The notes under the pieces were generated by a model that was given only the letters and a program-made list of their open reading frames with translations, was not told the origin of the DNA and ran no database searches. This document shows, piece after piece, positions 12,204 to 23,348 of a stretch of DNA of 64,000 bases (position 1 is its first letter; each line of letters opens with the position of its first letter). The position numbers and the translations under genes are program-made. Source of the DNA: Plazaster borealis (lineage: Eukaryota > Echinodermata > Asteroidea > Forcipulatida > Labidiasteridae); contig JAJGQC010000326.1 of the NCBI GenBank assembly GCA_021014325.1, positions 23,001 through 87,000 on the forward strand. Direction: 5' to 3'.

Positions 12204-14090
12204 AACCTCACGTCATGAATGCTTTTATTGTGGCATTTATGTCTATGCAAAAAATAAAACAAACAAAACAAACACCCCAACACCCCAACAAACAAACATT
12301 TTGGTGAATCACGCACAGGTCCATTTTTTACTTAGATGAACGCCTGATCAGCCACTAATGACATGCGACAAGGCCTTGAGATCATAGAGCTAGCGATGCT
12401 GACAGCGCGCAACAGCTAAAACATGCATTATTCATATCATTTTTATGAGGAAATCCCTCGCAAACAGCGCCCCCTGTTTGTTCTGCCGCAAGTGGGCAGG
12501 AAACAAAATATGGCTTCCAGGGGGGGGGCCTGAAAAAATGTTTACATTGGGTTGTAACTAGATACAAAGTTCAACAATGTTGAATCATGTTTCAGACAAA
12601 GTTGAGCATGTTTGTTTTGCACACACTAAACCCACAATGCAGAAACGTTTCTCATATTGAAATGTTTTTGAATCCCTCTCTCTAAAACCACATTCCTTTG
12701 AAGGGAATTGTTTCTCAAAATGTTTTACATTATCAACAGCTGCAGTGCTTCTTACCAAGTAAGTTCTTATGGTCATTAACTTAAAGGTATACCCTCCCTT
12801 TAAGATTTTATCACTTGTGTTTTTGTATTGAGGGATGATTACCCACAACCGCCACTTCAGGGAACAATAAGTATTGCCTCAGGCTGATTGCCTTGGGTAC
12901 CTAGTATTAGTAAATCCTGCAATAAACGAGACTATCCAGACAGAATGGACTAGCCACCCTGTGCTGTGGCTAATTGCTTTAAGGGATTAACCAGATATTG
13001 TTACTGTTGGCTTGGTCAACTCAATGGTAAACAACAAAATCCTGCTACAAAGTATGAAATGGCACAGAATTTTTAATGGGAAATCACTTCATTCATGGAT
13101 TACACCTTTTAAAATTCAAAACCCTGTTGACACATGGCGGCGTAACAAGTCCTATCCAGTCATTACAATACTATAGAGATAAATGGTTTCAATCATCAGT
13201 TGAATGGAGTTATGGATGTTAACACTGGTTAATGAGCATTTTCAATAAACAACGCACAGTAGATGTGGACTCATCAAAAGTAAAATAAATATGGACATGC
13301 AGAATAGATGTGTTCTTACTTCAGTGACGTAAACGCATACTAACTTCAATGACGTAGCACGCGTAACGCTTGCGCGCGCTTTATGATTCGAAATAAGGTA
13401 AGATGCTACTTGTATTCTATTTTCGTCATTCTGCTGATGAGTGCCTTATGGTACAAAACAGTCTGTCCAGAAGAGAGATATGCCAGAGTTTGTTTAACTC
13501 ATATTCTGAATTTATTACATGACATGCAGAATAGTATATGAATAAAATTTCAGCTTTTTAAATCAGAAAACAAAATATGAACAGACATTAGATGAAATTG
13601 TATTTGCAGTGCAACGGAATCCGGCGTCCTAACACCATGACTACGCACAACAGTACGTTACGCACATGACGTAGGGGCTACAGTCGTAGCCACAAACAAA
13701 AATCATATATCTGAATAGCTACGGGGACAGTTTTGTTGTCTCATATTTCAAGTTGAGTACAGTTGTAATTTGACAAAATACAATTCAAAACGAATCCTCA
13801 ACTAACCTTTTTTCCCTGAGGCAGAAAACTGGACGTCACTTCGCAAACCAAAACGGCAAACGTCATCAGCGATTACTCTGTCGATGGCGGCCATGTTGTC
13901 AATAAGCAGCAATCAAAGCGACGTCACTAGACCGTGCAAGTCTTGCGCGTATTCGAAAATTGGGACCCGTTAAAGCGCGCGAGTTTGTTTCCTTCACGCG
14001 TTATAGCAATGTGCGTGGGACCGAAGCAATTCCAAAATTGTTCGATTACGCGCGAGACTTGCATGGTCTACTGAGACGCTAATTGCATCC
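12204..14090. other. Intergenic stretch
   Basis: AT-rich to about 13300, then CpG-richer from 13320 to 14060, with several TGACGTA motifs and GATGGCGGCCATG at 13883. That part could be a promoter or 5' UTR, but no spliced coding sequence could be followed from it. Confidence 0.35.
12706..12781 (+). mobile_element. Fragment of MITE family AGGCACTG
   Basis: TTTCTCAAAATGTTTTACA, then TATCAACAGCTGC and TTACCAAGTAAGTTCTTATG align with the 3' third of the copies at 19.8 and 20.5 kb. The terminal repeat is not preserved. Confidence 0.6.
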
Positions 14091-14210
14091 GAATTGGCGA
14101 CTACAGCTACGGCTACGGCTGTTGCTAAGGGTGTTGCTAAGGATGTCCTATTCTTCAACTCATGATGACGCGGAAATCTAGCCGTAGCCGTAGCTGTAGC
14201 TGCCAATTCG
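14091..14210. mobile_element. Foldback MITE with GCTACGGCTAC arms, copy 1
   Basis: GAATTGGCGACTACAGCTAC at the left is mirrored by GTAGCTGTAGCTGCCAATTC at the right. The interior has GTTGCTAAGG repeats. No coding capacity. Confidence 0.75.
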
Positions 14211-14227
14211 AACAGGGCCTAAGGCAG

Positions 14228-14384
14228 TGTTCGAATTGTTGGCTACAGCTACGGCTAGATTTCCGCTAGATTAACGTCGAGGGAAGTATAGGACGTCCTT
14301 GGCAACATGTTTAGCAACATGCTTAGCAACATGCTTAGCAACAGCCGTAGCCGTAGCTGTAGCTGCCAATTGGGATACAGCCTA
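14228..14384. mobile_element. Foldback MITE with GCTACGGCTAC arms, copy 2
   Basis: It starts GTTCGAATTGTTGGCTACAG and ends GTAGCTGTAGCTGCCAATTG, the same family as copy 1, which it follows within 20 bp. The interior carries AGCAACATGCTT units repeated about three times. Confidence 0.75.
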
Positions 14385-14684
14385 ACTGTTAACAACAAGG
14401 AGGAGGGGTGCGAGAAAAAGGAGACTGTGTGCCTCGCCACTGTTCTGCCAAATTAGTCTTTTATAGCAAATTGTGTGCTTATGGGACTGGGGGAAATTTA
14501 AAACTATTTCCAGCTCCGCCCCCATAACCCCCGGGGGCTTATAAGTGGGCCCTTGGACCCCACGCTGTCACATGCTAAGATTCTAAAGCTTTATCATTGT
14601 CATCCCCCCTTATTCAAATACCCTGGTGCCGCCCCTGGTTAAGCAGCTTGGTGAATTTTGGCACAGGGTCCATTTATATATAGT

Positions 14685-15212
14685 CAGGGGCGGATCCAGG
14701 ATTTTCCAAATGGGGGGGCGTGATTTTTTTTTCAGAATGAAAGACCGCGCCATCCCTAGACAGCATTTTATTTTTCTGCACTGCGAAATTGCCAATGTCG
14801 TAGTGCTTTTCAAAGAGAAAGTTGTTTCTTCTGAATCGGTTTAAAAATCAAATTTCATGGTTCTGCTTACCGTAAGCAAAGAACTTGGCGCTTACAGAAG
14901 CAGTGAATTCTGCGCTTACTTCAAGCATTTTCCACGAGTAAGCAGGGATTTTTGTTGCTTTATGCGCGTGTGGGTAGCCTACTCCACGTTACTACGGCCA
15001 GGCTGCATGAGACCCAATAAACTACTAGCCATGATTAAAAAATTAATAATAAAGGATTGTAAACAGATGCAGAGAATTTGAACATAATTTTTCTATAGAG
15101 ATGCACTAATGAGTATGACTTCTGAATTTTGTTTTTCTCTCCCTTTTTTTTTTTTTTCTCCTGGCAAAAGGGGGGGGCATGCGCCCCCACGCCCCCCCCC
15201 TGGATCCGCGCT
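14685..15212. mobile_element. Element bounded by inverted GGGGCGGATCCAGG
   Basis: CAGGGGCGGATCCAGG at 14685 and its near complement CCTGGATCCGCGC at 15200-15212 bound ~530 bp. G- or C-runs lie just inside each end. The interior is AT-rich and has no recognisable protein. It could also be two fragments in opposite orientation. Confidence 0.5.
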
Positions 15213-15399
15213 TGATAGTTGAGCAAAAAACATTGCTTAAACATTTTCTGCTGAGCAAATATGCGGGATACCAGTATCAGATGAAACGTGTAACATTGTA
15301 TTTAATTCTCGTAGGCATAATTTTGTTTGGCAAGCTCTTTGAAAATGGGCCTTTGACCATGGATGTAGGAATATTCCTACCTCCATGCTTTGACCAAAG

Positions 15400-15735
15400 C
15401 CTCTAAAAACTTGCTAAGCAAAAATTTGCTAAGCACAGAAAATGCTCGCTTAGCAATAATAGGTTAGCAGCCAAAACATCATGAAGTTACCATTTCTGTG
15501 ACTGGTACCCCACTCATTTCTTGCTTAGCAAAGAAGTACTTTTTTTTCATAAATAAAGCCTGTAAGCTGCAAAACTTGCTAAGCACAGAACAAAATACTA
15601 AGCAGAAACAGCTGGTTTTTAACCGTCAAAATGCTATCAAGTTTACATGGTTATAAGTGATACTCCACTTATTTCTTGCTTATCGAACATTTTGGTTAGC
15701 AGTATTTTCTGCTTAACAGCTTTAAGCAGTTACCC
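15400..15735. repeat. AAGCA-rich dispersed repeat, two partial copies
   Basis: TTGCTAAGCA, TTCTTGCTTAGC and GTGACTGGTACCCCAC motifs occur in two related blocks (about 15400-15540 and 15570-15730). They share words with the AATTTCATAGAGCT foldback repeats at 21.4 kb. Confidence 0.55.
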
Positions 15736-17150
15736 CTGGTCTGCTGTCTTTTGCTATCCATACAGATAAGGACAAGCACCGGTCATACAACAAACCCTGT
15801 AGTTTGACACTCTCTAACTCATTTGTATCGTAAGTGCTATTTTAGGAGACACAACGTTTTTGCACTGACACAAACATTTTTTGTAATAAAGACGCTAGTT
15901 CAAATTTGACCTCTAAAATTTTGATTTAAACTTTGAACAGCTATTTTTATAGATTCAAGAAAGTTAGCTTCCATTTCAGGTATTGCACGAGAAAAATACG
16001 CCAAGGATAAAAGGTAGTTCAATTACAAACTAAAAATGACCTTTTATCGGGATCTCGACATTACGTCCATCAGCCGTGTACAGACAATTGCTTGATACAT
16101 ACTACAAAGAAAATTATAGAAACAATAACTGCAGTCAATGCACACCAGTCAAAGCTGACTGCCTTAAATTTATTTTGGTCACAACTTGAACTTTTACAAT
16201 GGTCATTTGAGAGTCAAGTGGGGGTCAAGTGGCACTTTACCAGCACAACAAAGTTTTATTACTGCAGAGTGATCAGTTTCAATTAAAATTTTAAGCAAAC
16301 CCTCCGTGTATCTGAAATTGTTGCTTAATACATTTTAAAATGCCTGCGTCTAGTTTCAATGACATTGATTTAGTTTTTTACAAGCCGCAATGAACTTTGT
16401 TGAAGCGTAAATTGAACTTGACACCACTTACTATTTTATTTGTTTGAGATTTTAAAACTATACATATCAACTTTACTCTAATAAAACATTCTTGAAATTT
16501 TGCTTGACATTAATTACCTCAGAAATCATTCTTGAAACTTAAACCACTTTTCACTGAAATGTGTGCTTTCTGCAAAATATTAGGTTGTAGTTTCAATGTT
16601 TTCTCTGTTAAACAGATTCTCATAACTATATCAATTTGCATTAATAAAGTTTTATATTTTGAATACCATCTTTTACTTGAATGAATACATTTTGGAGTAA
16701 ACTTATGCTAATCCTTTATGAATATTAAAAATGATTTCAGCTGTTACAACATTTACCGATGACAAGAAACAAAGAAAATGCAAAATACTCATTAAAAAAT
16801 TAAGGCACTCAGTAAAAACGTAAAACTCTGAATTTGTATTAATTGCACATCAAGTTAGCCTTATCAAATATGTCCATTCTAGATTGAAGAATTTGATGTT
16901 TGTGATTGTACAAATTTATCAAACTGCGTTTGATAGGATTCAGCTAACCTGGTCAACAGCAGTAACTGCATTCCCATTAGAGCATTGCTAAATGCAACAC
17001 AAATTGTAAAAAGTTGCTTCTCAAAATTCATCATTTTGCTAACCAATAGTAACAGTGGTCAGTGTGCACAAAAACATGTTTGCTTTGTTACTTCTGTATG
17101 CAAATTGCTTGACAAGAGTCCCTGACCAGGCTAGCTTTATTGTCAGGTGG
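15736..17150. other. AT-rich stretch
   Basis: No gene. Segment 16440-16790 resembles 18020-18650 in order and wording, suggesting an old duplication. Confidence 0.4.
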
Positions 17151-17461
17151 TTAACCCTTTAGAGACCATAGCGGCTGAAAGTGGCTTGTATCGAAATGCC
17201 CATAGCAGCCACAAGATTGTACTTAATTCCAGCTCAAACAAGAGGGTCTAATTAAGAAAAGGTACTGGACCCCTTGAAGTTTCCCAATTTTTCTCATGTT
17301 AACATAAAATGCACAATTCTAAAACAACACCATGTACTTCTGTTTCTTAATAATTTTCCTGACATTTTTTCCTGAAAATGACGGAGTCAAAAAATCTACA
17401 AGATTAGCAATGTCCAGGTGTATGGTGATTATACAGAAAGGAACGTTCTGTAAAGGGTTAA
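17151..17461. mobile_element. piggyBac-like MITE
   Basis: TTAA flanks both sides. The inverted ends are CCCTTTAGAGA on the left and, read inward, CCCTTTACAGA on the right. A TTAA duplication with CCC-type termini is the piggyBac signature. At ~303 bp there is no transposase. Confidence 0.75.
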
Positions 17462-19064
17462 GATTGTAGCACGTCTTGGGTTCAATTGGATGCCCTATAT
17501 CTCTTTTGGATTCTACACACAGGATGAAGTCATGTATGCCACAGTGTTGTTATAGCAAATACATAGCATGTCATTTGCATTCTACCCACAATGCTTCTTA
17601 ATACTATCAGGGCCAGGAGGTTCCCCCAATACTTTCTCACATAAAACTGTTGTTTGTTGTGACTTTTTAAAAATATTATCTTGGGTCATAATCAGAGTAA
17701 ACAAAACCTGAAAGCGGTTTACTGTACCATGGCAACTGTGTATATTTTACCTTTGTATTTTGTTTAACTGGTTTCTGAATAGTAAATGAAAAAAGTGAAT
17801 TTAGCTTGAAAACCTTCTAAATTGATGCAACGAAAACCCATTTTAATCTCATTCTCACATGATACTACTTTGTTCCCAAAATGTATCATTTTTTGTCTTT
17901 ACTTGACAACTGCCAATTTTTAGTCACTGTAATTAAATTTGCATAATGCACATGACGCCCAAGTGATGATGAATTCCAGATTTTGAAACAGTCCACAAGT
18001 ACATTGCATTAATGACATTGTAAAGTCTAAAACTTTACGCATCAACTTTACTTTAACTACAAAACTCTTCAATTTTTGTTTACATCATCTTAAATAAGAA
18101 ACCATTCTTAAAACATAATAACAGTAAGTTTTCAATCAAGATTAACCCGTTTGCAACATGGTTGTTTATGTTCAATCAAGCTTTGCATGCAGTCAGCGGC
18201 AATAAGACAATACAGGTAATATAGGAGTGATGTTTCCTTCATAAAGCAGTAAGGTTGTATTTCTCTGCTGTATTTATGGCATTGATGATGTTTTTGTGAG
18301 GCTGGTGAATTTTTTCCCAGTCATCTCAGCCACTTTAAATCAGGTTCCAAACTACCTGCACACGGCGGTGGGTTGAGTTTGATTATTTTAGTTGAACCCT
18401 TTTTGGGAAAAGGCCTCTCTTTATAGGTAAACTTTAGAGGGCACTCTGTATTGTGGATTGTTCTAATTGCCAGATCTACTTCAAAAATATAATTTCCCTA
18501 AAGTTTATCTATATTTATGTACAATATCTTCAGACACCTCATAATTTAAATAACAAAGATCCCTTTTTTGAATTTAAAAAATGGTTTCAGCTAAGACAAC
18601 ATTTACCAATGAAATATCAAGAGAATATACAAAAGGTTTTAAAATATCTTATCTTTAAAAATCAGAAAAATGCAAAAAACTGAATTATTTTAAAGTTGAG
18701 GAAAAATAAGTAAACTTATGAATCGTGAAAAAATATATTAACTTGTGCAATCTAGGATGTCCCTTACTGTAGTTTACAGCAAGTTGTGAGAACTAATCAT
18801 AATACACATGGGGTGTGAACATATTTTACATTTGTATCAAGCCCAACACCCATCAGGGATGACAACAAGTCCAAGTGATGACAATAGGCAGGCTTGCTCT
18901 GAGGCTCCACCCCCATCAAAGCAAGATATTGATTGGTCTAAATAACACAGACACAGGCTTTGTGTGATGACTACAAGCGATGACCTCTGGTTTAACACTC
19001 TACGAACTGAGATCTAGCCATATGTTGTATCGTAAACTTGGGTGTGATCCCTGGCTACACGTGT
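17462..19064. other. AT-rich stretch
   Basis: No gene seen. The 76-residue frame at 18453-18683 is lysine/asparagine-rich, as expected of AT-rich DNA. Confidence 0.4.
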
Positions 19065-19403
19065 AACAGGCCTGTAACCAGGAAATTTTTTAAGGGGCAA
19101 ATATGAAAGAAAAGGTACATCAGCGCTCTGATGGGGGAAGCCCCCTCTCATAAGTTGGAAAACAAATTGAAAATGAAGGCCACATTCAAGCCATTTTGGT
19201 CTACGCTTATTTTTTGTGTGGACTTTTTCTTCTTCTTTTTTGATTTTGGGGGACTTTTTTGTGTCCCCCCTCCGGGTTTTATTGGGGCCGCAAACACCCC
19301 CCCCCCTAGTCAGGGGCCTGAAGACAGCTAACGGTTGCATGGCTTCTGACTGCCCCCCCCCCCCAACTAAGATATTGAAAAATTAGGGAGACCGCCAACA
19401 TAA

Positions 19404-19470
19404 GGCTAGATACCCCAGTTGGTAGAGCGCCGTTAAACAGGAGGTCTTGGTTCAAATCCCTTCTCTAGTC
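19404..19470 (+). pseudogene. tRNA-like relic (probable SINE head)
   Basis: GGCTAGA and TCTAGTC pair as a 7-bp acceptor stem with one G-T pair. Box A is present as AGTTGGTAGAGCG and box B as GGTTCAAATCC. At 67 nt it is shorter than a tRNA, and the D and T stems pair poorly, so a functional tRNA is unlikely. A tRNA-derived SINE head or tRNA pseudogene fits. Confidence 0.55.
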
Positions 19471-19840
19471 AATTTTTCTTAAAATTAAAAAGACTATAAT
19501 CCGAAACACTTACTTTGAAGGTATGAGATCAGTAAGCCCAAACATCTGACATTCCACTCAGTGAGTATATGATTTGCGTGAACTATACAGTGTTTCATTA
19601 ACTGTATATTTTTATCTAATGAGACCATTCAGTTTGTAAGACCAGTCCGGCGCCCGTCTTTATCCTTATGGATAAAAACAGGAGACCAGTCTAATGATCA
19701 TGCAACTACAGTCTCTGATGTATATTGAATGCACTGTGTAATGGTCTACTTACATTTTTTAAACTTGAAGAAAAACATTTAGAAGTACATTATGATTATT
19801 GTTAGTCAACAGCAAAATACACTGATATAACACATTACAT

Positions 19841-20216
19841 TTAAAGGCACTGTACACGTTTGGTAATTGTCAAAGACCAGTATTCTCACTTGGTGTATCC
19901 CAACATATGCATAAAATAATAAACCTGTGAAAAATTTGGGCTCAATTGGTCATCGAAGCTGGAAAAAAATGATGAAAGAAAAAACACCCTTGTTGTACAA
20001 ATTTGTGTGCTTTCAGATGCCTAAAAAAGGCTTCTGGCCTGAAGTCTTTTAATATTTTAGTGAGAAATTACCTCTATCTCAAAAACTACGTTACTTCAGA
20101 CGGAGTCGTTTCTCACAATGTTTTATACTATCAACAGCCGCCTGTTGCTCGTTACCAAGTAAGTTTTTATGCTAATATAATGTTGAGTAATTACCAAACG
20201 TGTACAGTGCCTTTAA
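19841..20216 (+). mobile_element. TTAA-flanked MITE, family AGGCACTG (best copy)
   Basis: The terminal inverted repeat runs AGGCACTGTACACGTTTGGT on the left and ACCAAACGTGTACAGTGCCT on the right, near perfect over more than 20 bp, with TTAA on both sides. The body includes TTGTACAAATTTGTGTGC and ATCAACAGCC. The 85-residue frame inside is not transposase-like. Confidence 0.9.
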
Positions 20217-20373
20217 GATTCAAGATTTTTGAATTAAACAATTTTCACACCACTGTATGAATCAAGCCACCGATATCGCAAGCCCAGCATCTTAGTCTTA
20301 AGTTTAAATACAACTTGTTTCACTTCCAACTCTTTTTCTATCTTGTATTATTTCCACAGTATTTGGACCGTCT

Positions 20374-20517
20374 TAAAGGCACTGAACACGTTGATTTGTT
20401 TTTGACACAATTAAAATCTGTTTAATCTCATGTGAACTCTATTTCCTTATTGATTGAAAACATTTTAAATGAATTTCAGCAAAGGTCATATGTTGCCGTT
20501 TTCGTTCAAGTAGGTCT
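20374..20517 (+). mobile_element. Fragment of an AGGCACTG-type MITE
   Basis: TTAAAGGCACTGAACACGTT marks a left end, but the following ~120 bp do not match the full family and no right end is present. It abuts the next copy. Confidence 0.5.
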
Positions 20518-20881
20518 TTAAAGGCACTGAACACGTTTGGAAATTGTCAAAGACCAGTGTTCTCACTTGGTGTATCCCAACATATGCATAAAATAACAAA
20601 TTTTGGGCTCAATTGGTCATCGAAGTTGCAAGAAAATGATGAAAGAAAAAACACCCTTGTTGTACAAATTTGTGTGCTTTCAGATAGAAATAAGAACTTC
20701 TTGCAAGAAGTTTTTATTATTTTAGTGAGAAATTACCTGTTTCTCAAAAACTCTGTTACTTCAGAGGAGTCGTTTCCTACAATGTTTTATACTATCAACA
20801 GCTCTCCGTTGCTTGTTACCAAGTAAGTTTTTATGCTAATATTTGTTTTGAGTCATAACCAAACGTGTACGATACCTTTAA
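20518..20881 (+). mobile_element. TTAA-flanked MITE, family AGGCACTG
   Basis: The left end is AGGCACTGAACACGTTTGG and the right end CCAAACGTGTACGATACC, both flanked by TTAA. The interior is closely similar to 19841-20216. Confidence 0.88.
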
Positions 20882-21397
20882 TGATTATACAATTGTAAAT
20901 AATATAAAAATATATATAGAATTAATATAGGTTTCCTGCCCGATTTCAACAACAAATTTATTCAATTTAACACCAGGCTTTTTCAAATTTGTTTGACATT
21001 GAATGCTTTGTTGCATCAGCATCCAACCGTCGAAACGAGTAAATCAACTAAAACAGTTTAGCATTCACTGGTCAAATAAGATCAATCAAATTCAATAGGT
21101 TACAAAGACCAATCAATTTTGGAACAGCCAACAGCAAGAGGCTGGTCAAACAATCAATGTCTTCAATTGTATATGGGCAGTAGAAATTCAACTGGAGAAA
21201 GGTGACAATTTAGTCTTGATTGCTACAAATGAAATAGAATAACTGAAACAAACCTGAGATGAAACCCTAGTTCTAAATGAATTAGAGAAACATGAGTGAA
21301 TATGAATGTGTGGTAATGAAAGTGAATTAAATGTTGCTGAAATTAACCGGGAAAACCTGTATAACATCCTGCTGGTGATTAGGAATCTTTATAACCA
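20882..21397. other. Unassigned stretch
   Basis: No gene or repeat recognised. Confidence 0.4.
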
Positions 21398-21586
21398 GGA
21401 CCCAATTTCATAGAACTCCTTAAGCACAAAAAGTAGCTAAGCACATCAAAATTGCTTATGAGAACAGGGTTACCAGCCAAAATACAATGTCACATGTACA
21501 ATTTGTGACTGGTATCCTGCACATTTTGCTAAGCAGAAAACTGTTAAGCAATATTTTCTGCTGAAGCAGCTCTATAAAATTGGGTC
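21398..21586. mobile_element. Foldback repeat AATTTCATAGAGCT, copy 1
   Basis: GGACCCAATTTCATAGAACT at the left is mirrored by AGCTCTATAAAATTGGGTCC at the right. TTAAGCA and CTAAGCA words fill the interior. Noncoding. Confidence 0.75.
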
Positions 21587-21588
21587 CT

Positions 21589-21753
21589 GGGCCCAATTTC
21601 ATAGAGCTCCTTAAGCAGCAAATATTGCTTGGCAGGATACCTGTCACAGAATGTACACTATCAAATGGTATTTTGGCTGGTAACCTCATTCTAATGAGCA
21701 TAGTTCTGCTATGCTTTGCTCCTTTTTTGAACAGCTCTATGTAATTTGGCCCA
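21589..21753. mobile_element. Foldback repeat AATTTCATAGAGCT, copy 2
   Basis: GGGCCCAATTTCATAGAGCT and AGCTCTATGTAATTTGGCCC are the two ends. It follows copy 1 with a 2-bp gap. Confidence 0.75.
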
Positions 21754-21780
21754 GATCCTAGTAATACTTAACTATAATTC

Positions 21781-22354
21781 GTCACCGACGCCACGAAGTA
21801 GCACAGAGGTAGATACCAGTAAAAAGTAACAATCAGAGAAAACGGTGTTTAAACTTGAAAGCTTTCCCACAAAATTTCAGGGTATTTTGAACTAGTTTTC
21901 TTACAGTGGAGACTTGATGCGTTGAACTTCATATTGGTAATGCTTTTGTTTGTGACGTCGAAAATTAACGAAAATGGACATTTTTCCATTTTCACAAAGT
22001 AGCACAGCAATGTTTTACTACGCGTGTTTGTGACCTGGATAATCCAGGTCATGTGCGCGCAACACACAAGATTGCAGTGCTACTTCGTGAAAATGTATTT
22101 TTAACACTTAGGTTGCGCCGTGTGTTTCACTGGTAAATTGAACATCAGTGCTACTTCGTGGCGTCAAAAATTTCAGGTTCGGTGCAAAGTTGCAAAGCCT
22201 AATTGCCGTAATTAAAAAAGTAAAACTCATGAAGCGTTGAAACTTCATGAAGTTGTAGGCCTCAGGTTAACATTGTTTAAATATGTAAAAAAATGAAATC
22301 TGAAAGGAAAAAAATGGTTTTGTACACTGTGTGCTACTTCGTGGCGTCGGTGAC
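21781..22354. mobile_element. TIR element with CCACGAAGTAGCAC ends
   Basis: GTCACCGACGCCACGAAGTA at 21781 and its inverse, GTGCTACTTCGTGGCGTC continuing GGTGAC, at 22331-22354 form a ~23-bp inverted repeat. Internal copies of the core occur near 21997, 22077 and 22148. No transposase frame. A small palindrome, GACCTGGATAATCCAGGTC, lies at about 22031. Confidence 0.8.
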
Positions 22355-22896
22355 GACTTATCAGCAAAAGTTACATGACAAATCATGACAGTATTGAACC
22401 ATTTATCTTTCATGTAAAGTGAGCATCTAAGGCTTGTCAAACCAAGTACAATTTGCCCATCATTGACTTGGATCAACATTATTACTTGATTCACTGTTTG
22501 GTTGAGTCTTGGTTTAGTGATTCCTTTGCTCAGAATTATAGTGCAAAGAGTGCTTTACTTTTACCATGGTAAAAAATCTCAGAAAACACAATGTGATTGA
22601 TATAGTGCCAGATTGTTGTGCAAGTTTAGTTTATTGACCCCATTCACCTAACGTCATCACCACAAGATTATCTTGGTTGGGCCATTTTGGGAGTCAGTTT
22701 CCCTCTGTGTTGTACTGTGAAATGCTCATTTTAGGCGTGTACACACTCACCATATCTCCACCTGCTATTTGACTCCCAAAATGGCAAACCATGGGCATCC
22801 AGTAGAAGTGTCTGAGGTCTGTTCAATAGAATGAAAAGCCCAGATTTTCTTTGTTGTTCATCACTGAAATAATAGTTAGTCATGCGTGACAGGTGA
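22355..22896. other. Downstream flank of the FReD/discoidin gene
   Basis: No exon seen. GGCCATTTTGGGAGTCAG near 22681 and GACTCCCAAAATGGC near 22771 form a hairpin like the centre of the repeat at 36.85 kb. Confidence 0.4.
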
Positions 22897-22902
22897 TTTA
22901 TT
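22897..22902 (-). promoter_or_regulatory. Predicted poly(A) signal AATAAA
   Basis: The first AATAAA on the minus strand after the stop codon at 23065, about 163 nt downstream. A second lies at 22630-22635. Which is used is unknown. Confidence 0.5.
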
Positions 22903-23064
22903 GGAGTTAAATGTGTGAACTTATCCAGCCCATAAATTGACTTAATGTAAGGATACTCTATTGGAGGAATAAGTTTTACAAACAAATAACCAAGTGTTCG
23001 TATGAATGTTATCTCAGTGCCAGGACATCAAGGTGTCAATGTATTTTTTATCCAGAAACCTTTT

Positions 23065-23348
23065 TTAGCCACGAGGTGGAGTTTGCCGACGTATTTTGAT
23101 TTCAGTCCTTGCAATACGAGAACCATTCCATTCACTAGCTCTAATGACTCGTTTGTATGGACCCATAACATCACTAGGTTGGATATATTCAGCATTAAGG
23201 TTATTATCTACACCAGGTATACCAGAGCATCTATTAAACCACCAACCTCCTTCACTATTCAGACTTGGACAGTTTGTTTCGTCTTGGTTAAAATCTGTGT
23301 GATGGTGAATGCTGAAGGCTTGATTGTTGGCCGTCTCAAGAATACCAC
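23065..23348 (-). CDS. FReD exon c (C-terminal, P subdomain) with stop
   Basis: 284 nt, entry phase 1, ending in TAA. It encodes GILETANNQAFSIHHHTDF, NQDETNC, GGWWFNRCS, NNLNAEY and ARTEIKIRR. GGWW.N.C, NLN and the closing (M/I)KIR are the final FReD landmarks, and the two cysteines complete the four of the fold. The usual DxDND calcium loop reads HHTDFNQDE here, so calcium binding may be altered. This is inference. Confidence 0.94.

Noticed and set aside
13880..14060. Promoter and first exon at GATGGCGGCCATG
   Set aside because: CpG-rich and suggestive, but no donor site or downstream exon could be linked to it, so it is described only as a possibility.
19404..19470. Functional tRNA gene
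   Set aside because: The acceptor stem and boxes A/B are visible, but the length is 67 nt and the D and T stems do not pair well.
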